Origin: Exophiala sp. HKRS030
Lineage: Eukaryota; Ascomycota; Eurotiomycetes; Chaetothyriales; Herpotrichiellaceae
Length of the DNA: 64,000 nucleotides
Assembly: GCA_023897205.1 (NCBI GenBank)
Contig: JAHWDD010000006.1
Coordinates: 2,170,001-2,234,000, forward strand
Reading direction: 5' to 3'
Positions 1-12,220 of the stretch are shown one piece after another. The translations under genes were made by a program, and so were the position numbers. A model generated the notes under the pieces. The model did no database searches and had not been told where the DNA came from. It saw nothing but the letters and a program-made list of their open reading frames with translations. Positions within the stretch are counted from its first letter, which is position 1, and each line of letters opens with the position of its first letter.

Positions 1-628
1 GGCATTCTGTTCGAGAGTTAACCGCTGGACATGAGCATTAACTGACTGTGACTGACAGCGAAGCAGCGTTAGCCTGGTGATTTGAGGTCACAGGACTGCC
101 AAGGCAAGGCTGAACTAGGCCATATTGGAATCTTTTTTGCTCTGTTATTGCTTCGTCCATGACAAAAACACAACTTCTTACCATTCATTTCTAGACGCGG
201 AGAACCCATTCAGAGCTTCTGCCAAATTTGTTCAGTGATCATCCCTGTCGATTGAGGTATCATTTGGCCGATAGGCGGGTAGATGACACACGGAACTACC
301 ATTTTAGTCACCGTGTATACTTGGACCACCTGTAGAGGACCACATACGTGATGGCAGAAGCTATTTAGCCTTGTTTTCTCGTACAGGAGGTATAGCGCGA
401 AAAGTGCGGTCAAGTTAGTCGAGTGCGTTGAGCGTAGTTGCATCGCGAATTGATGAAGTAATATTGGAGGAACAGCAAAGATGTGATTGTTGACGGCATG
501 AAATGAGGTGGAGATATATTCTGTACATATGGAGAGGCGTCACTATACCCTTTCATCCCTCAGAGAGCCTTAGACTGGACAGCACCAAACGCCGACTGAT
601 ACCGGAGCACCTTGGTCTACAACAAAAG
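1..628. other. Intergenic, no gene seen
   Basis: Only short unrelated open frames occur here and none resembles a known family. The stretch lies downstream of the amine oxidase gene, which is read on the minus strand, so its 3' untranslated region should fall in the last few hundred bases. No tRNA or repeat was recognised. Confidence 0.5.
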
Positions 629-2329
629 TCATATAGCCAGTCCACTTAGATTAGCAGCATCTGGTTTCCTCGAATCGAGTTCCTTCTTTGTACCAACAAG
701 GGTATCTTCGCCGTCTGCATCTGCACCAACGTACATAGATACATCCTTCGTCACGGGGATATCATACACCGAACATATCCGTCTCGCTACACCTTCACCA
801 CTCCACCACGCGCCCGTCGTGGTTCCCAGCGCGATAAACGGCGCAGTATGTTCACCCGCCATCCACACCCCTCGCTCATTCAGTCCGCCCGCCGCACGCA
901 TGACTTCGATATCCTCGTCGCCTTTCTCCAGGCCGATTTGCATGTTACAGTAGCTTCCGTTCCCTGCGAACCGGTCAGCCTGCCAAGTCGTCATCAAGAA
1001 CGAGCTGGGCGTGCAAGCTGGGTCTGTTGACGAGTACGTCGGCAGACGGCTATAATATGGCCGCGCGAACGAGTCCAGAACTTCATTGTACCGCGCAGAG
1101 TCAGGTTCGAGGTTCGCCACCGCATCGACCATGTGCGTGCCGTTAGCGCCGTAGACGTAGAAGAGCAGCGTGGGGTGCTCGTGTCCGGAAGGCATGTGTG
1201 CAAGCGACATTACAGATTGATTCCACGCCTCGTTGCTGGAGTGGTCGACGTACTTTGGATCGTGAAAGTGGGTGAACAGGGGGAAGTTGTCCGTACTCAT
1301 CTTCCCAGAGGATGCGTCACGGATCCAAAAAGCAGATGGAAATGTTACGTACAGCTTCTCCAGTCGGCCGTAGTTGATATGTTGTATCGCCTCAGACAGG
1401 CGAGGTGGCAGTCGAGGTGTGAATACTTTTTCGTAGTTTCGTTTCAACCAACCCAGAGGGCATGTCACTACGACCTCGTCGAAGCTGGCCTTTTGGCCGG
1501 TCGCGGTCGTCACTGTGACTTTCGGAGACGACGTACCGGTATAATCTACTTTCGTAACTTCTGTGCTCAGAAGCAAATCAACATTCGGGTGTTTGGTAAC
1601 CTTTGCAATTTCGGCGAGAATATCGCGGTACGTGCTTGCGACAAAGACGTTCTCTCCCTCGATGCACTCCTCCAGAAAGAAGAACTTCAGAGACTGTGTC
1701 TCGACCGAGTCGCCTACAAAGGGACCCCACATCTGTGCTTCGGCGAGGAGGTCGGTCTTGCGCTTTGCGTCCACCTTGGGATTGGCCTTGTCAATTTGTT
1801 CGGAGAAGTGCTCGAACAGACTCCTTTGGGGGTCGATGGACGTGCTATTCTCGTCGCTGTACTTGAAGGCGTCAACGACCATTTCCCACACCTTCTCGGA
1901 CAAGGAAACGGCCTCGTCGTCGGATCTGCGATGGCCGTTCGAGTCGTACAGAGCGCCGCCAGCCTCGTCGGGCGCGGTGACCACGCTGTGTGTAGCTTTA
2001 GCCATAGTCATGATCGGATTCCCCTCGGTGCCGTGGATCCAGTTGGGGCCCATGTCCACCGTGTGCCCGCCACATGAGAGCTGATGGACGCGGCCGCCGA
2101 CACGGGAGCGGGCTTCGTACAGCGTGACTTTGCACCCGCTACGGGCGAGGACATCGGAAGCGCGTAGGCCAGCGACACCAGCGCCAATAACTGCGACGCG
2201 CGGTGGTTTGGATATTCGTGGAGATTTCATGGCGCTGCGGATTGCTGCATGCATGGTAATTATCGATGTTGAGCCATTGACCGAGTCGTTGTGCGCACTA
2301 TTGGCTAATTCGGCAGATATACGAGACAT
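629..2329 (-). CDS. Flavin-containing amine oxidase (polyamine/monoamine oxidase type)
   Basis: An uninterrupted 566-residue frame encodes an FAD-dependent amine oxidase, a family that oxidises amines or polyamines to aldehyde or imine with release of H2O2. The dinucleotide-binding Rossmann motif VIGAGVAGLRASDVL starts near residue 47, followed by the acidic ribose-binding YEARSRVGGR segment. The family's C-terminal FAD signature GEHTAPFIALGTTTGAWWSG lies near residues 490-510. The length is typical of fungal polyamine oxidases. There is no SWIRM or HMG domain, so an LSD1-type histone demethylase is unlikely. The first 40 residues are not part of the fold, and a start at a later Met (near residue 26 or 34) is possible. 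No clear peroxisomal SKL-type tail is present, since the protein ends in GLAI. The substrate cannot be told from sequence. Confidence 0.9.
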   Translation of the reverse strand: MSRISAELANSAHNDSVNGSTSIITMHAAIRSAMKSPRISKPPRVAVIGAGVAGLRASDVLARSGCKVTLYEARSRVGGRVHQLSCGGHTVDMGPNWIHGTEGNPIMTMAKATHSVVTAPDEAGGALYDSNGHRRSDDEAVSLSEKVWEMVVDAFKYSDENSTSIDPQRSLFEHFSEQIDKANPKVDAKRKTDLLAEAQMWGPFVGDSVETQSLKFFFLEECIEGENVFVASTYRDILAEIAKVTKHPNVDLLLSTEVTKVDYTGTSSPKVTVTTATGQKASFDEVVVTCPLGWLKRNYEKVFTPRLPPRLSEAIQHINYGRLEKLYVTFPSAFWIRDASSGKMSTDNFPLFTHFHDPKYVDHSSNEAWNQSVMSLAHMPSGHEHPTLLFYVYGANGTHMVDAVANLEPDSARYNEVLDSFARPYYSRLPTYSSTDPACTPSSFLMTTWQADRFAGNGSYCNMQIGLEKGDEDIEVMRAAGGLNERGVWMAGEHTAPFIALGTTTGAWWSGEGVARRICSVYDIPVTKDVSMYVGADADGEDTLVGTKKELDSRKPDAANLSGLAI

Positions 2330-3082
2330 GCAAGCGATGGTTAGGTAGATATTGAAGTTGGTGCCTGAATAAGATGCAGTCGGGTCTCGCGCAAAAGAGC
2401 ACTCGGCTTTGAGTCCTCGGAGTTATGAATGGCCTAAATGGGTCAAGGATTGAACTATATCGTCATGTGGAGGGAGAAGAACTATCAATACATCGAGATA
2501 CCTTGGAAGATCACATATAACAGAGGATGAAGATAGAGATCCTTGTGGTACTTAGGTACCTCAGGTATGTAATTGAGTGGGACTGTGTCTGTTGTCTGTT
2601 GTTTGAACAGAGTCACTGACGTCAAGAATAAGGTAGAATAGGTGAAGGTATGAAACGGTGGAATGTAGCTATTGTCCATCGGTCAATTCAAATAACAGCA
2701 TGGTTTGTTATCTTCTCGCATAAAATACAGTATCAATGTCGCATTTCCCTTCGGTATCTTTCTCTTCTTGCACTGACTGAGAACAGTGAACAGCATCCAG
2801 GCAACCTAAATTCCGGGAACAATCAGGCCCTCGCTCTTCGCCCCGCAATCGAAAGATGAGAGCGCCTCATTATCATAGTATTCAAACAAATTTCCTTCGT
2901 GCGTATTCTATGCTGATGCACTTCGGCTCACCATCACATATCAATCTTATGTTCTTTCGAGGTGGATTGAAGTGCGTCGTTGAGGCCGAGAATAAGATCT
3001 AGCCCAGAGGTCCAGCTCGGTGGTGCCCGACTCAATAATCGTGAGAGGGGTAAGAAACCCACGGGCTTTGCACTCGCTGCAG
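2330..3082. other. Intergenic between two minus-strand genes
   Basis: This holds the promoter of the amine oxidase (right of 2329) and the 3' flank of the homeodomain gene. An alternative C-terminal exon of the homeodomain gene could reach 2934, but the conserved-looking end at 3083 is preferred. Nothing else is recognised. Confidence 0.5.
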
Positions 3083-4816
3083 CTATCTCCAGGCACCTTG
3101 ACTCAACGACAGCAGGCTCTTGACACAATCAAGATCATCACCTTTGGCCTTCTCTTTGATTGGAGACTGACCACTGTTGACCTCTGCTTCGCGTCGCTTT
3201 CGGGAAGAGGCTGCATCAGGGAACGTGATTTCTTCGTTTTCTTGGAGGATCGGTCGTTGACGGCCGCTTGGTTGTGTTCGTCGAAGAGGATGTTCAGACA
3301 GCTGAGTTCCTGGGGCCCAGTTTTCCTTGTCCGAGTCACCAGGGGGTGATCGCACATGACCATCAATCCTAGGTTTCTTCAGCAGGGTCGGGTCTGCGTC
3401 GCCAGCTAGACTTTGCAGACGACCCAAGGAGGACTGAGCACGGACAAGTTTCGGTTTACCATCCTTTCGAGCCACGCCCATCCGAGTGTTGGTCTTGGAA
3501 ACAGACGGGCTAAGCGCTTGGGATCGTGACTTGAGACTATTTGTTCGCATTAGGTTGATGGCGCTAATGGCAGACCCAGCAGTTTCAGCTTCAGCTTGCG
3601 CCGACAAAGCATCTTTGGCAGTACTGTCGCAATAGAAAGCCCAGGTCCGGGCATCACGCGATCGACCGAATCCTGGTTCTCTGACTTTCGACTGTGCGCC
3701 TTGCGTGGAGTCCTGAAAGATGTCTATGGTGCTCATTGCACTCTTGCTGCGCATAAGTCCAGTCTTGGGCTTGTTCTGACTGACCGGCGCCGCGATGCGT
3801 GGCTTCTCCGGAGAAGGAGTAGGTTCATCATTCGTTCGTACTTTCACTGCTCCATCGACAGTCATGGCCAAACGCACCATGCTGGATGATCTCGACAAGG
3901 GCTCTTTAGTTCGTGGTGGTACTTTCTGTTCTTGTGCGTTTTCTCCTGGTGCTGAGGTGTCTGTTCCAGTCATTTCAGCGTGATCCCTCTTTCGTCCACT
4001 GCCAGGCTCGCTGCTAGGCTGTTCTACTTTGTCATCCTCTTTCGAAACTCGAAGCTCAACGGGGGTGTTCTGCGCAGCGTCAGCAGAGACATTGACCGGC
4101 TGTTCAAAGCTCGATGGGGGTGTAGAGCGTCCTGTAGTCTCTTGGCTGCCCAGTGGGGCCTCGTCCCGGCTGCTGTCGCTACGAGCTGAAGACGCGGGAT
4201 TGAGAAGGTCATGGATACTCGACGCGCGGGATGCAGGCCGTGGTATGCTGTCTGGAGGCGCAAGTGAAAGGTTTGTTCGACCGAGGGAGGAAGGTGATAG
4301 GTCTCTCACCGCAGGGGGGATGACCTGCAGAGGAATGGGACTAGCAGTACGAGTGTGAAGATGAGCCACGAGCTCGTGAGGTTGCAGTGGTTTTGATCTC
4401 CGACGATCATTCTGTCGACGATTTTGAAACCAGATCTATCCATGTCAGTCTCATTTTCCTTTTCATTCAACGTGATGCGTTTGAGAACAAGCACACCTGG
4501 ACTTCCTTCTCGCTCATGTTGACCTGGCTCACGATATGAACTCGTTCGGCCTTGTCAGGTTTCGAGTTTTTCTGATAGGCAGTTTCGAGAATGGCATGAT
4601 CTTGGGGACTGGGCTGGGTCAGTTATGTTGGAGGGAAGAAATCTTAGGGGCATACCTAGTTCTCTTTCTTCTGGCCTTGGTCCCAGATTTGGACGCGGAA
4701 GAGGGTGCTGAAGACGACATAATAGGCGGATGGTCGACTTCGAACGCGTACTGAGGTTGAGAGTCAGCACGGTGAGGAGTGCTTGTCGCAGCATTTGAAT
4801 GCTCGCCCATCGTCAC
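3083..4816 (-). CDS. Homeodomain transcription factor
   Basis: Three exons (4816-4656, 4608-4497, 4435-3083) join in frame to a 541-residue protein. A homeodomain spans about residues 48-107. Its basic N-terminal arm is KARRKRTR, and recognition helix 3 reads VQIWFQNRRQNDRRRSKP with the invariant W95, F96, N98 and R100. Both introns (47 and 61 bp) interrupt the homeodomain, so no single open frame shows it whole. The rest is a long Ser/Pro/Lys-rich, probably disordered region, and the protein ends in a short hydrophobic tail (SLLSLSQGAWR). The QNDRRR type of helix 3 is that of fungal Yox1/Yhp1-like homeobox proteins, which act as nuclear DNA-binding regulators. The exact orthology is not settled. 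The start is the first ATG of the upstream exon, and a second in-frame Met lies two codons later. Confidence 0.87.
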
Positions 4817-7652
4817 AATGTTTGGGAGGATGATCGCGACGAAGAGCGTGCAAGAGGCGTCTGAGGTGCAGAGACTGAAATGGCGGACATGTCATTACCG
4901 CTTGGATACACTTGAGTGGGTTAGTGATGCTTCGACCGCGCGACTTCGCGACACATTAAGCGCGTTCTGGCGCATTTGGCTTGGCTTTGGAAATCACCAA
5001 CAAAATACACCGGAAACTTTCCATCCTATGTACAATATTGCCTAGGTACACATCTACTCGTGTCATCGATCAAAAAGATTTGCACTGTCTGCAGACTTTT
5101 TACACAGGAATTACTTTCGTCAGTTGGAAGGGGACACCAAGATGTTACTCACTAAGGCCTATTTACCTCCCCGCATCACGAACAGGTAAAGTTCTAAATG
5201 ATGGTCAATGTCTCTTCGAAGGGATGTGAGAGGGACATCCGCCGATTCCCTTGAGACGGACACATCTCGTTATCAGGTGGTATTTTCTTCGACCTCGTCA
5301 TATATCTGATGCTTTCCCTGCCATCATCCCAATCCCGGACGAGGTTGAATCACGATCGCAGCATCTCGCGAGCCCAACGCGACATCACGTGATCGACACC
5401 CCTCCAGACCCTTACCTGTCCAAGGTACCCAAGGTAAATACGTCGATTTCTCCGTTCTTGGGCAACGAACTCAAGACCAGGGCGTCAAGATACTGAGTAA
5501 TAACTGGCGCATGTCGACAAACCACCTACGGCTTATCTGCCTGCGATGCTGTTTTGAGCCGCAAGGGAAAAAGGTGGCCAGACCACAATCCCCCGAGCGA
5601 AGAATAATTGCACAAAAGTCCCCTCGATATCGGCCAAGATATGCAATGGGTCGCCTTAACGCAGCAAGTCGGTGGGACATTCACCTCCCTGCCGCTTATG
5701 CAGGACTTGGGTCTGCCGTGTTGGGATACCAGACCCGAGATCGTCAGAAATTGTGTCGAGCAATACGAATTGCGAACATCCAGAGGAGGGGAAACCGACT
5801 ATCGGTCGACTTAGTCAGGACACCAATTCGCAAGGCCATCCCTGGCGATCTAGCACTTTGTTCCATCGAAATGGGTCATTTTTGTAGAGCGACAGCAGCA
5901 CTTTCTTTCCTTAATCAGCGGAGTGGATGATGGTCTTGAACTCGATCTGGACGAAAACCCCCATATGCTTGCAGACCATAACAGGGTAATGCATTGCCCA
6001 TACTCTAACAATTCGCTCGCCGCCTTCCACTACTTCATTCTACTGGGTTTAATCGATGCCTCACTCGTCTTTCGATTCGCGCTATGGAATAATCGGTACT
6101 CTATATTCTTTTTCTGGGAAGATTGTGTTGGATAGCATCCCTGCGAAGTGTCAATTGGGAACCCTTTCCTGCTACTACCGTTCCCACGTGAGAGACGCCT
6201 GATTTTGTAGAATATTTCCTACTGGGCTCTTCGCACCATAGGGTGGTCAGTGTGTGAAGATTAGGTACGTCCCCAGGTAGAGGGTCGGACACGGCTGGAA
6301 GGCAGCTTCTATTTCCACCTTTTCCTACTTGAATTCTTCATAGACTTGTATGCAGTGAAGTTGATGCTTGAGGAGCCAGAATGTGGACAATGCCAGGGAA
6401 TCTTATCCGATGTCAGATAAATATATGGTATGGCCGAGATGTTTTCATGCTTCATCCACACCCTTGTTGAATGTCACGCTGGCATCGTCACATCTTCACA
6501 TCTTGACAGGATCGGTGAAAATACCTCGTCACGTTGCTTGGCCAGCGAGAGAAGATGTTCGTCTCAAGCGTCAGCACTGGCAGCCAATGATGGTGGCAAA
6601 TAGACCTTGCATCTGCCAGCGGACTGGACTTCGGCATCTCGTCCTCCGCAATCGTACGGCCGCGTTTTGTCGTGGAAATTCCAGGGCTTATCTCATCGAC
6701 AGGCAGAAAAGCCTAACGGTCTCGCTAAAAGCAAAAGTACGAATCAGCACTCTTTTCTGGTCGTATTCTCTCGCAGAGTGCGCATTTTAATAGAGACCCC
6801 TGTACCGAGTGTTTGGTGGCCTTATAGGGCTGACCGAAGTCCCTGCAATGTGGATCGGGGGATATTCACAAACACTGACTTCGTGCGTCCATTGTACGCA
6901 TCATGGAAACACAACCGGGTGCAGCTTATCGGCCGCTCCTAGTCGCCGCGCGGTTTGGTTCGGGTTCGCTGGCCTGCAGAGAGAATCTCGGGCCCATCAT
7001 CTTGGGCGAATCAATACTCTATTCCCGATGGCCCACGCGAACATTGTTCCAACCATCTTCGTCCTGGAGACCCCTTCCGACACTGCTCCACGACTCCTCC
7101 TTTATGCTATGGAGTACGATTGCTCTCGACATCTACACCGGTTTGGTATTCTTCCAACCAGCTTGTCAGGTACAAGTCTATTATGCAGTCCCTTTCCCGA
7201 TGACTCCGTTGAAATATCAAAAGGACATCTTGAGACTCTATTCTGCCTAGAAACACTACCGCGAGAGCTGCTGATGGCCAGTGGCAATGGCGGTGATTGC
7301 TTGTTTCCGAACTTTCATCCATGCCGCTCCGCCCTTTGCCCGCGGTCGTGGCCTTAATTGGTGATAAGGGCGCTCTCCCACCCTCCCCTCCACCGTCGAA
7401 ATACTGGCATCTATCCCCTCTCACTGTACGGGTGTGGCTTCGCATTCCTCGTCCCCCGACAATGTGCGAATGCGATCCAGGCAACTCACCGAGCGCTTGA
7501 TGGCATTTGTTCGCTTGGGACACATGGTCGACAGGGTGTTGATATCATTGAGTCACGCAGCAGCCTCCTCTCACTCATGATGCAGGCTGCGTCGAGCAAC
7601 ATATATCAAAATGTACGACGCAGGTCGTCGTTCTTCGGAACAACGAGCAGCC
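4817..7652. other. 2.8-kb stretch without a supportable gene
   Basis: Open frames up to 182 codons occur on both strands, but none shows family motifs, consistent codon choice or credible splice connections. The left end should hold the homeodomain gene promoter and the right end the promoter of the NmrA-like gene. A diverged relic or a non-coding transcript cannot be excluded. Confidence 0.4.
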
Positions 7653-8798
7653 ATGATCAAAGTCGCAGTTGTCGGCACGAACGGGCTAGCACAGTACATT
7701 GTAAACTGTCTAGCAACTCAGACCTCACATCAATTTGTGATCTTGTCTCGGAGGGTGAGTTTTGATCAATCGAGCATGGAGAATGATTCTGACATGTTGC
7801 AGCCTAGTCCGGGACTCAGTGCGAAGGGATGGCAGGTATTGCAGGTACGTAGATCCTCCTACCTCTCTGTTAACACTCTTCCCCGGTGCAATAAATGTCA
7901 GGGCAAGAATCTGGCATTTACGCGATATTGTATTAGTTGCCACCGTGCTCACTCTAGCGCTCAGGTGGACTATTCCAATGCTGCCGACCTCAGGTTCAAA
8001 TTAGCTGGGGTTGACACTGTCATCTCAACCATTTCGGGGAACCCACAGCTCTCCTTGATCGATGCTGCGGCTGCGGCACACGTTCGACGATTCGTGCCTT
8101 CAGAGTTTGGAGGACCACCCTCTCTACGCCCTCAAAATGACCTCCTGGATCAAGGTCGTCGGGCAGCCATCCTCCGACTTCACCAACACGAGGCTTCCGG
8201 GATGAGGTTTACAATATTTACCTGTGGTGTCTTGTATGAAAGATTCGGCCCAGGGGGTATGGCTGCGTCTCAGATCGGCCTGCATAGTCATATCGCTCGA
8301 GAAGGGGAGTACTTGATGGACTTCCGACGCAGGAGGGCACAAATCCCCTATTCAGGTAATTCAGGCCAGCCTGCAATGGTGTGCTTGACATCGGCACATG
8401 ACGTCGCCAGGTTCATTGTTGCCGCGTTGGATCTTCCTTCGTGGCCACGGGAGTTCAGACTCAGAGGAGAGAGGATGAGTGTCCGAGACATTGTTGCCGT
8501 TGCCGAGGCTGTCCAAGGTACGTCATGATTGGGCTATCACACCGTTCGTCGCTTGCTAACCTGGTGATGCCTAGGTCGCTCATTCGAGGTTTCTGCCGTC
8601 ACGAGGTCCTCACTGCAAGATTCACTGACATATGCCCGGGCGGTGGGCGACCGTGCTCGCGAAGGTCGGTTGCACCACCTCCTTGTCACTGCGGAGAACC
8701 GCTATGATTTTGTCAATACAAACCTCAACCAGCTGGTCTCTATACACCCCGAGAGGTTTCGTGATTACCTGATCAGGGTGTGGTCTTCGGCGACTTGA
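7653..8798 (+). CDS. NmrA-like / isoflavone-reductase-family NAD(P)-binding protein
   Basis: Four exons (7653-7754, 7803-7844, 7965-8517, 8575-8798) give a 306-residue protein of the atypical short-chain dehydrogenase group (NmrA/isoflavone reductase). The N-terminal VAVVGTNGLAQYIV is the Rossmann loop. It is followed by GVDTVISTISG and by RRFVPSEFGG, the hallmark segment of the family. The first intron is 48 bp and in frame, so the open frame runs through it, but both sites are good and the join restores SRRPSPG. The third intron (57 bp) has a clear GCTAAC branch site. A start at 7611 would add 14 residues without a fold role. Members are either reductases of phenolic compounds or redox-sensing regulators, and the substrate is unknown here. 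Confidence 0.82.
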
Positions 8799-9777
8799 GT
8801 TCTCGTCAAAAAATGACGTTTGCCGTGGTTGATATTCGAAAAGGGTGGATTGAGTCTGGGATGCAAACATGGCTTGATGTGGTTCGCACAAGACAAGAAG
8901 ACAGAGGAAGTTGACGTTCATGTCCAGGTTTAGGCACGGGACAGCAGGGACATGAGAACGCGATACAACATCGAAAGACTTGGTGTTATTCAGGGGGTGT
9001 TATTTCGACGTCAACTTTCGGGCCATACCTCGCCGCCTCGACCCAACATCAGCGCACGGAGAAGTCTTCCACGTCTGGCTCTGCTACGAATAGAATCACA
9101 CAAATGTCGACACGGGATTTGTCAGCTTTTTATACTCCGTATTGTTACACAATCACCGAATCTCTTCTCTCCATTTGACCGAGGCAACTGAAACGAAAAA
9201 CCCGCTCCAGCTTACTATTATTTGGAAACACTCATTCAACCAAGAAAGTCCACTCGACTCCTTTCTCCGTTTAGACCTTTTCTTTGTTTTCTGGGACCTT
9301 GTCCACCCTTTACTATTCGGCAATTTTTGTGTGTCTTGAGATGGAATTGTATCCGAAATCAAATGACATCACCTCAACGTCACCTTGAAGTTCTTATTCG
9401 AGACTTATCGTGTGTTTCGCCCGCTTATAGATGTGTTTCTTCGAGATGCCGATATTTGTTTTTGCGAATCCCTGGGTATTAATAATAAACCCAGGCGTTG
9501 TCCTCAAAGCTGACTCGCACTCCATTACTCCGCTCTTGATCCGTTTGATCTTTGTACGAGATAACGTATAATAAATCTATATCCGTCTCACTGTTTTTTT
9601 CTCTCTCTCTACACGAGTTGCGAGTAAATAAACAGATTTACTTATACTACCTTTTACCTCATACCGTCTTGGCTTTCCCTTTTTTTTTTGCAAACCTCGA
9701 CGCTCAATCTTTGAACCTTTTTTCTGTTCTTCCTTTCCCCTACAACTCAGGACACCTCGTCGCTCATCATCGTCAAC
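8799..9777. other. Long 5' flank with pyrimidine-rich leader
   Basis: No gene is seen. The last 250 bases before the ATG at 9778 are strongly pyrimidine rich, with runs of T and CT repeats around 9590-9610 and 9680-9735. This is typical of the core promoter and 5' leader of strongly expressed filamentous-fungus genes. Confidence 0.5.
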
Positions 9778-10973
9778 ATGAAGGCCGTCGTCTACCGCGG
9801 GAAGCAGGCCGTGGTCGAGGGGGACCGGCCGATCCCGAAACTCCGGGACGATTACCTCCTCGTCAAGGTCGCCGCCGTCGCCCTGAACCCGACCGACTGG
9901 AAGCACGTGGCGGGGGACATGGCCGCCGAGGGCGGCCTCATCGGTTGTGACTTCTCCGGCTACGTCGAGGAGGTGGGTTCGGCCGTGACCAAGTCTTGGT
10001 CCAAGGGGGACCGGGTCATGGGCGTCGCCCACGGCGGCAATTTCGTGCAGCCCGACGACGGCTCCTTCGCCGAGTACATCGTGGCCAAGGGGGACGTCCA
10101 GATCAAGATGCCCGACGGGTTGACCTTTGAGCAGGCCGCCACGGTGCCCCTCGGCGCCTTCACCGTCGGCCAGGGACTCTACCAGCAGGCCCTCAAGCTC
10201 AACCTACCCACCGACCCCGTCAAGACCGGAGAGTACGTCTTGATCTACGGTGGGAGTACGGCCACGGGGGCTCTAGGTGTTCAATATGCTACGTTGTAAG
10301 TCTTTCTTTTTGGTTCCTCTTTTAGTGTCTTTCTCCCCTCTCGCCTTGCCCACCTACTTGGGACTTGTTGGTGTGAGCGAGGGCTCGTCGCTTGATCGGT
10401 TCTTTTTGGAATATCAACTGACTTTTTTCGTCCTCGTTTTCTTTCTTCGACGATTCCAGGTCAGGATACAAAGTCATAACGACCTGTTCCCCGCGCAACT
10501 TTGACTACGTCAAGTCTCTCGGGGCCACCGAAGCTTTCGATTACAACGACCCCGAGGGCGCCAAAAAGATCCGCGAGTTGACCGGCAACAAGTTGAGATA
10601 CGCCTGGGACACCGTCTCCGAGGCCAACTCTCCCCAGTTTTGTGCCGACGCGCTCAGCTCCGAGGCCGGCTGCGTCTACGGGTCGATCCTGCCGGTGAAG
10701 TTCCCCCGGGACGACGTCGAGGCAACGGGGACCCTGATGTACTCCATCTTCGGCGAAGCATTCGAATTCCGAGGGACCAAGATCCCCGCGGTCCCGGCCG
10801 ACTTTGAATTCGCCAAAAAGTTCGCCGCCGTCACGGAGAAATTGTTGGCCGAGGGTAAATTGAAACCTCACGCCCAACAGGTGGGGAGTGGTGGATTGGA
10901 AGGTGTATTGCAGGGGTTGGAAGATCTCAAGGCCGGCAAGGTCAGTGGGAAAAAGTTGGTCTACAAGATCTGA
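9778..10973 (+). CDS. Zinc-type alcohol dehydrogenase-like / trans-enoyl reductase-like oxidoreductase
   Basis: Two exons (9778-10295, 10460-10973) give 343 residues of the medium-chain dehydrogenase/reductase superfamily. A GroES-like domain (ALNPTDWKHVAG, then GCDFSGYVEEVG) is followed by the NADP-binding half, with the nucleotide loop YGGSTATGALGVQYA near residues 158-172 split by the intron. The catalytic zinc cysteine and the structural cysteine cluster of true alcohol dehydrogenases are absent. This places it with quinone-reductase or LovC-like enoyl reductases, which use NADPH without zinc. The exons are much richer in G and C than neighbouring genes, with strong preference for C- or G-ending codons. 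No polyketide synthase lies nearby, so a stand-alone detoxifying reductase is as likely as a polyketide partner. Confidence 0.85.
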
Positions 10974-12220
10974 ACACCTACCTTGGATAGGTATTAGGTG
11001 GCTATCGGGTCGGCATTTATTACCTGTACATACACTAGCATAGTGTTGTCATGATATACCAAATCAAATGTCTTCGTATATCGTTTATACTGTTCAAATT
11101 TGTTTTCGCAATCGACCATAGCATGTTTGAAAAGCAGGACTTCCCGTTCGCTCAGTCGTACTTAAATCACATGGCGCCTGGCTAGTAGCAAAGTTTGGTG
11201 ACAATTTGCGAATCCCAAGGTGTCGATTGTTTTTTTTTGGTATTTTCGGTTTCTTTTTTCCTCCTTGCATTAAACCTCTTTCGGGGGCGTTGTTGGTCTG
11301 GCGAGGTGGAACAGAGGAATCCACGCTGCGGCCATGTTTTTGCGATGAGACATATCGCTGAGCAGGCTGGAGAGTCCGACGGCCCAAAGGAGGACAGCTC
11401 GAGGTGAGGGAAACGAAATTGCAAAGGCTGGAATAGACTATAATATACAGACAAAGTAGTTAATCAATGAATATTAGAATCTATTTGTTTGCTTGAACAT
11501 ATACTAGGACGAATAATGAAACGACACCAATGGATTCGGCAGGTTGTAAAGAAATCTGTAGGATGCACCAATTAAAAGAGAATTGTACCACGCGATACTT
11601 TGTATAAGCAGTGAACAGACACGACTCAAGGTGAAGAAAAAAAAGCAACGGCCGCGATTGTAAACATGACAACAACCCACCCGTTGACAGTCATGTCTTT
11701 ATTTTGTGTTCACGGAAACAATTTCGGTCAACAGACTTTGTTCTGGTGTTGCCCACCTGGATTGAAATTCAAACACGGAGGGGAACCTAGGTAGGTAGTA
11801 TTCAGGACTGTCACAACCTTCAATACACACACACAAGTTAGCATTTCAGCTGAGAACGAAGTGATTTGTAATGAGACGATAAGCAGAAGGGGGAATAATC
11901 AGACAGCAGTTGGTACAATTTAGTTTTCCACAAGTTGAGTTCAGAACAGGTCTGTGTGAAATTGTGCTTCATCATGTCATACAGTCAAAGGTGAGGAGAG
12001 GAAGGACTGAAAATGGGAAAAACGTACCTTGTAATCTTGACCGTTCAGCATTGTCAGCGGTTCCGGTCCTGGGCAAAAGGATGCACCACTTAATGCTGTG
12101 TAACCGATGTGAGTTGGCCTTGCTGGAACATAGTTTCAAAGATAGCTAAGCATTGGTGTAACGAAAACCACACGGTTGCTCTGGTCGAGGGAATTCAAAT
12201 TGTTCACTAGCACAACCATA
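10974..12220. other. Intergenic between convergent genes
   Basis: This 1.2-kb AT-rich stretch lies between the 3' ends of the enoyl-reductase-like gene and the histidine phosphatase gene. Short frames here have no recognisable content. No RNA gene was identified. Confidence 0.45.

Noticed and set aside
1133..2077. A 314-codon plus-strand frame opposite the amine oxidase
   Set aside because: It lies entirely antisense to a well-supported flavoenzyme gene, and its translation has no family features. Long antisense frames are expected opposite G+C-rich coding sequence.
2934..3128. Alternative last exon for the homeodomain gene
   Set aside because: A splice from near 3100 to an acceptor near 3030 is possible, but the unspliced ending SLLSLSQGAWR looks like a natural conserved C-terminus and needs no extra intron.
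6809..7357. A 182-codon plus-strand frame in the long intergenic stretch
   Set aside because: It overlaps several equally long frames on the same and opposite strand, has Cys/His/Ser-rich random composition and no recognisable motif or splice partners.
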